Source: Lentisphaerota bacterium (GTDB taxonomy: Bacteria; Verrucomicrobiota; Kiritimatiellia; RFP12; UBA3636). Taken from it: a DNA stretch of 6,673 nucleotides. The stretch is from contig JALHHX010000123.1 in the NCBI GenBank assembly GCA_022837245.1, positions 1 through 6,673 on the forward strand, written 5' to 3'. Positions 6,150-6,673 of the stretch are shown piece by piece. The translations under genes were made by a program, and so were the position numbers. The notes beneath the pieces are model-generated. The model was not told the origin of the DNA. It saw only the letters and a list, made by a program, of their open reading frames with translations, and made no database searches. Position 1 is the stretch's first letter; each line of letters begins with the position of its first letter.

Positions 6150-6580
6150 TTAAACGCCCGATCATCATCGCCTTGGCTGCCGGATTGGGTTCCGCGGCTT
6201 TTGCCGTGGAGGACGCCTCCGTGCCAGTGGAGGTCGTCGCCCACGAGCGCAAGCAGCCTATCCCTGAAGCGCAGATGGCCGCCATCGAATACGCCGCCGC
6301 CGAAAAGGAAGAGGCGGTCCGCAAAAGCGATCGCCTGTGGAACCTGCCTTACGACGTCGCATACGCTTACGCCCACGGCAAGGTCGCATACGAAGATCTC
6401 GAGTTCAACCAGGAAGACGCCGTGATCTACACCGACGAGCTGAGGGAAGTCCTCAACCCTCTGGTGCCGGTCAACCAACCTGTGGAAGGCTCGCGCAATA
6501 AAATCAGACTCGTCGTTATAACTGCCGCTCTCCTGTTTCTCGTTGTCGGCCTAATACTACGCAAAAATAAACAGGATTGA
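6146..6580 (+). CDS. Exported protein of unknown function with a C-terminal membrane anchor
   Basis: 144 residues if translation starts at GTG 6146, whose GTGA overlaps the stop of the preceding gene (4-base overlap, typical of translational coupling). The nearest Shine-Dalgarno-like sequence (GGGAG, 6127-6131) is rather far. Residues 1-20 form a signal peptide (basic IKR, hydrophobic core, cleavage at AFA/VED). Residues 21-118 are hydrophilic and mostly acidic, with an alanine/glutamate helix (about 41-60), an unusual tyrosine-rich YDVAYAYAHGKVAYEDLEF segment and a DELREVLNPLVPVNQP stretch. Residues about 121-138 form a membrane helix followed by RKNKQD. It is therefore probably single-pass, with the middle outside the cytoplasm. 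I recognise no family. Position suggests an accessory part of the pilin-like assembly. The same frame stays open upstream, inside the preceding gene, but that stretch is shadow. Confidence 0.7.
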   Translation: MIKRPIIIALAAGLGSAAFAVEDASVPVEVVAHERKQPIPEAQMAAIEYAAAEKEEAVRKSDRLWNLPYDVAYAYAHGKVAYEDLEFNQEDAVIYTDELREVLNPLVPVNQPVEGSRNKIRLVVITAALLFLVVGLILRKNKQD

Positions 6581-6584
6581 GCTG

Positions 6585-6616
6585 CTATCCGGTTTTAGTG
6601 AACAGGGGATAGTTTT
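6585..6616 (+). terminator. Weak candidate terminator after the pilin-like operon
   Basis: CTATCC (6585-6590) pairs with GGATAG (6607-6612) across a 16-base loop, followed by TTTT. The stem is short and only half GC with a large loop, so it is a marginal terminator at best. It overlaps the possible gene end on the other strand. Confidence 0.2.
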
Positions 6617-6673
6617 ATCTCGTGTACCACAGGTACGACCTTGGCTTGTGCTTCCTCGCGGAGATTGCCCATT
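6595..6673 (-). CDS. Possible 3' end of a converging gene (5' end outside window)
   Basis: On the minus strand an open frame enters from the right edge and runs 25 codons from 6672 to TAA (6597-6595). It contains NLREEAQAKVVPVVHEIK and ends LSPVH. The composition is protein-like and its stop lies 14 bases from the stop of the converging gene, as often seen. The family cannot be told from so short a piece. Confidence 0.35.
   Translation of the reverse strand, partial: MGNLREEAQAKVVPVVHEIKLSPVH

Noticed and set aside
6624..6636. Inverted repeat GTACC-ACA-GGTAC
   Set aside because: Only 5 bp, with no T-run or promoter nearby, and it lies inside a probable coding tail (VVPVV codons).

Overview
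The window looks like chromosomal DNA from a PVC-group bacterium, most likely Kiritimatiellota or another Verrucomicrobiota-type lineage. This rests on the kinds of protein present, not on a marker gene. The clues are two short prepilin-like proteins with a GFTLTEV cleavage site, a large secreted RCC1-repeat protein with Ig-like inserts, and that protein's C-terminal module built around W-x-DYVAGTDPTDPASVF, a type I associate with secreted proteins of these lineages. Phylum-level confidence is moderate.

Layout. Bases 1-101 may hold the 3' end of an unrecognised plus-strand gene in a strongly self-complementary stretch, followed by about 115 bases of AT-rich spacer. Bases 217-2844 (minus strand) encode an 875-residue exported protein. 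It has two blocks of seven 39-residue RCC1-like units, each probably a seven-bladed beta-propeller, separated by two Ig-like domains and followed by the C-terminal module. Bases 2845-3310 are a long divergent intergenic region. Bases 3311-6580 (plus strand) hold four tightly spaced genes: two type IV pilin-like (pseudopilin) proteins, a 586-residue PilX/GspK-like protein with beta-helix-like repeats, and a 144-residue exported protein of unknown function with a C-terminal membrane anchor. The last ~80 bases may be the 3' end of a converging minus-strand gene.

The most striking signal is in the intergenic region. There is a good sigma-54 (-24/-12) promoter facing each way: TGGCATG-N4-TTGCT at 3224-3239 for the pilin-like genes and TGGTACG-N4-TTGCT on the minus strand at 2938-2923 for the RCC1-repeat gene. 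Two AAGCC...GGCTT inverted repeats sit upstream of the rightward promoter, one at about -97, where sigma-54 activators usually bind. The inference is that the exported propeller protein and a minor-pilin-type assembly are switched on together by a sigma-54 activator. The pilin-like machine might export, display or anchor the propeller protein, but nothing in the sequence proves a physical link. No assembly ATPase, inner-membrane platform, secretin or prepilin peptidase is encoded here, so those would have to lie elsewhere.
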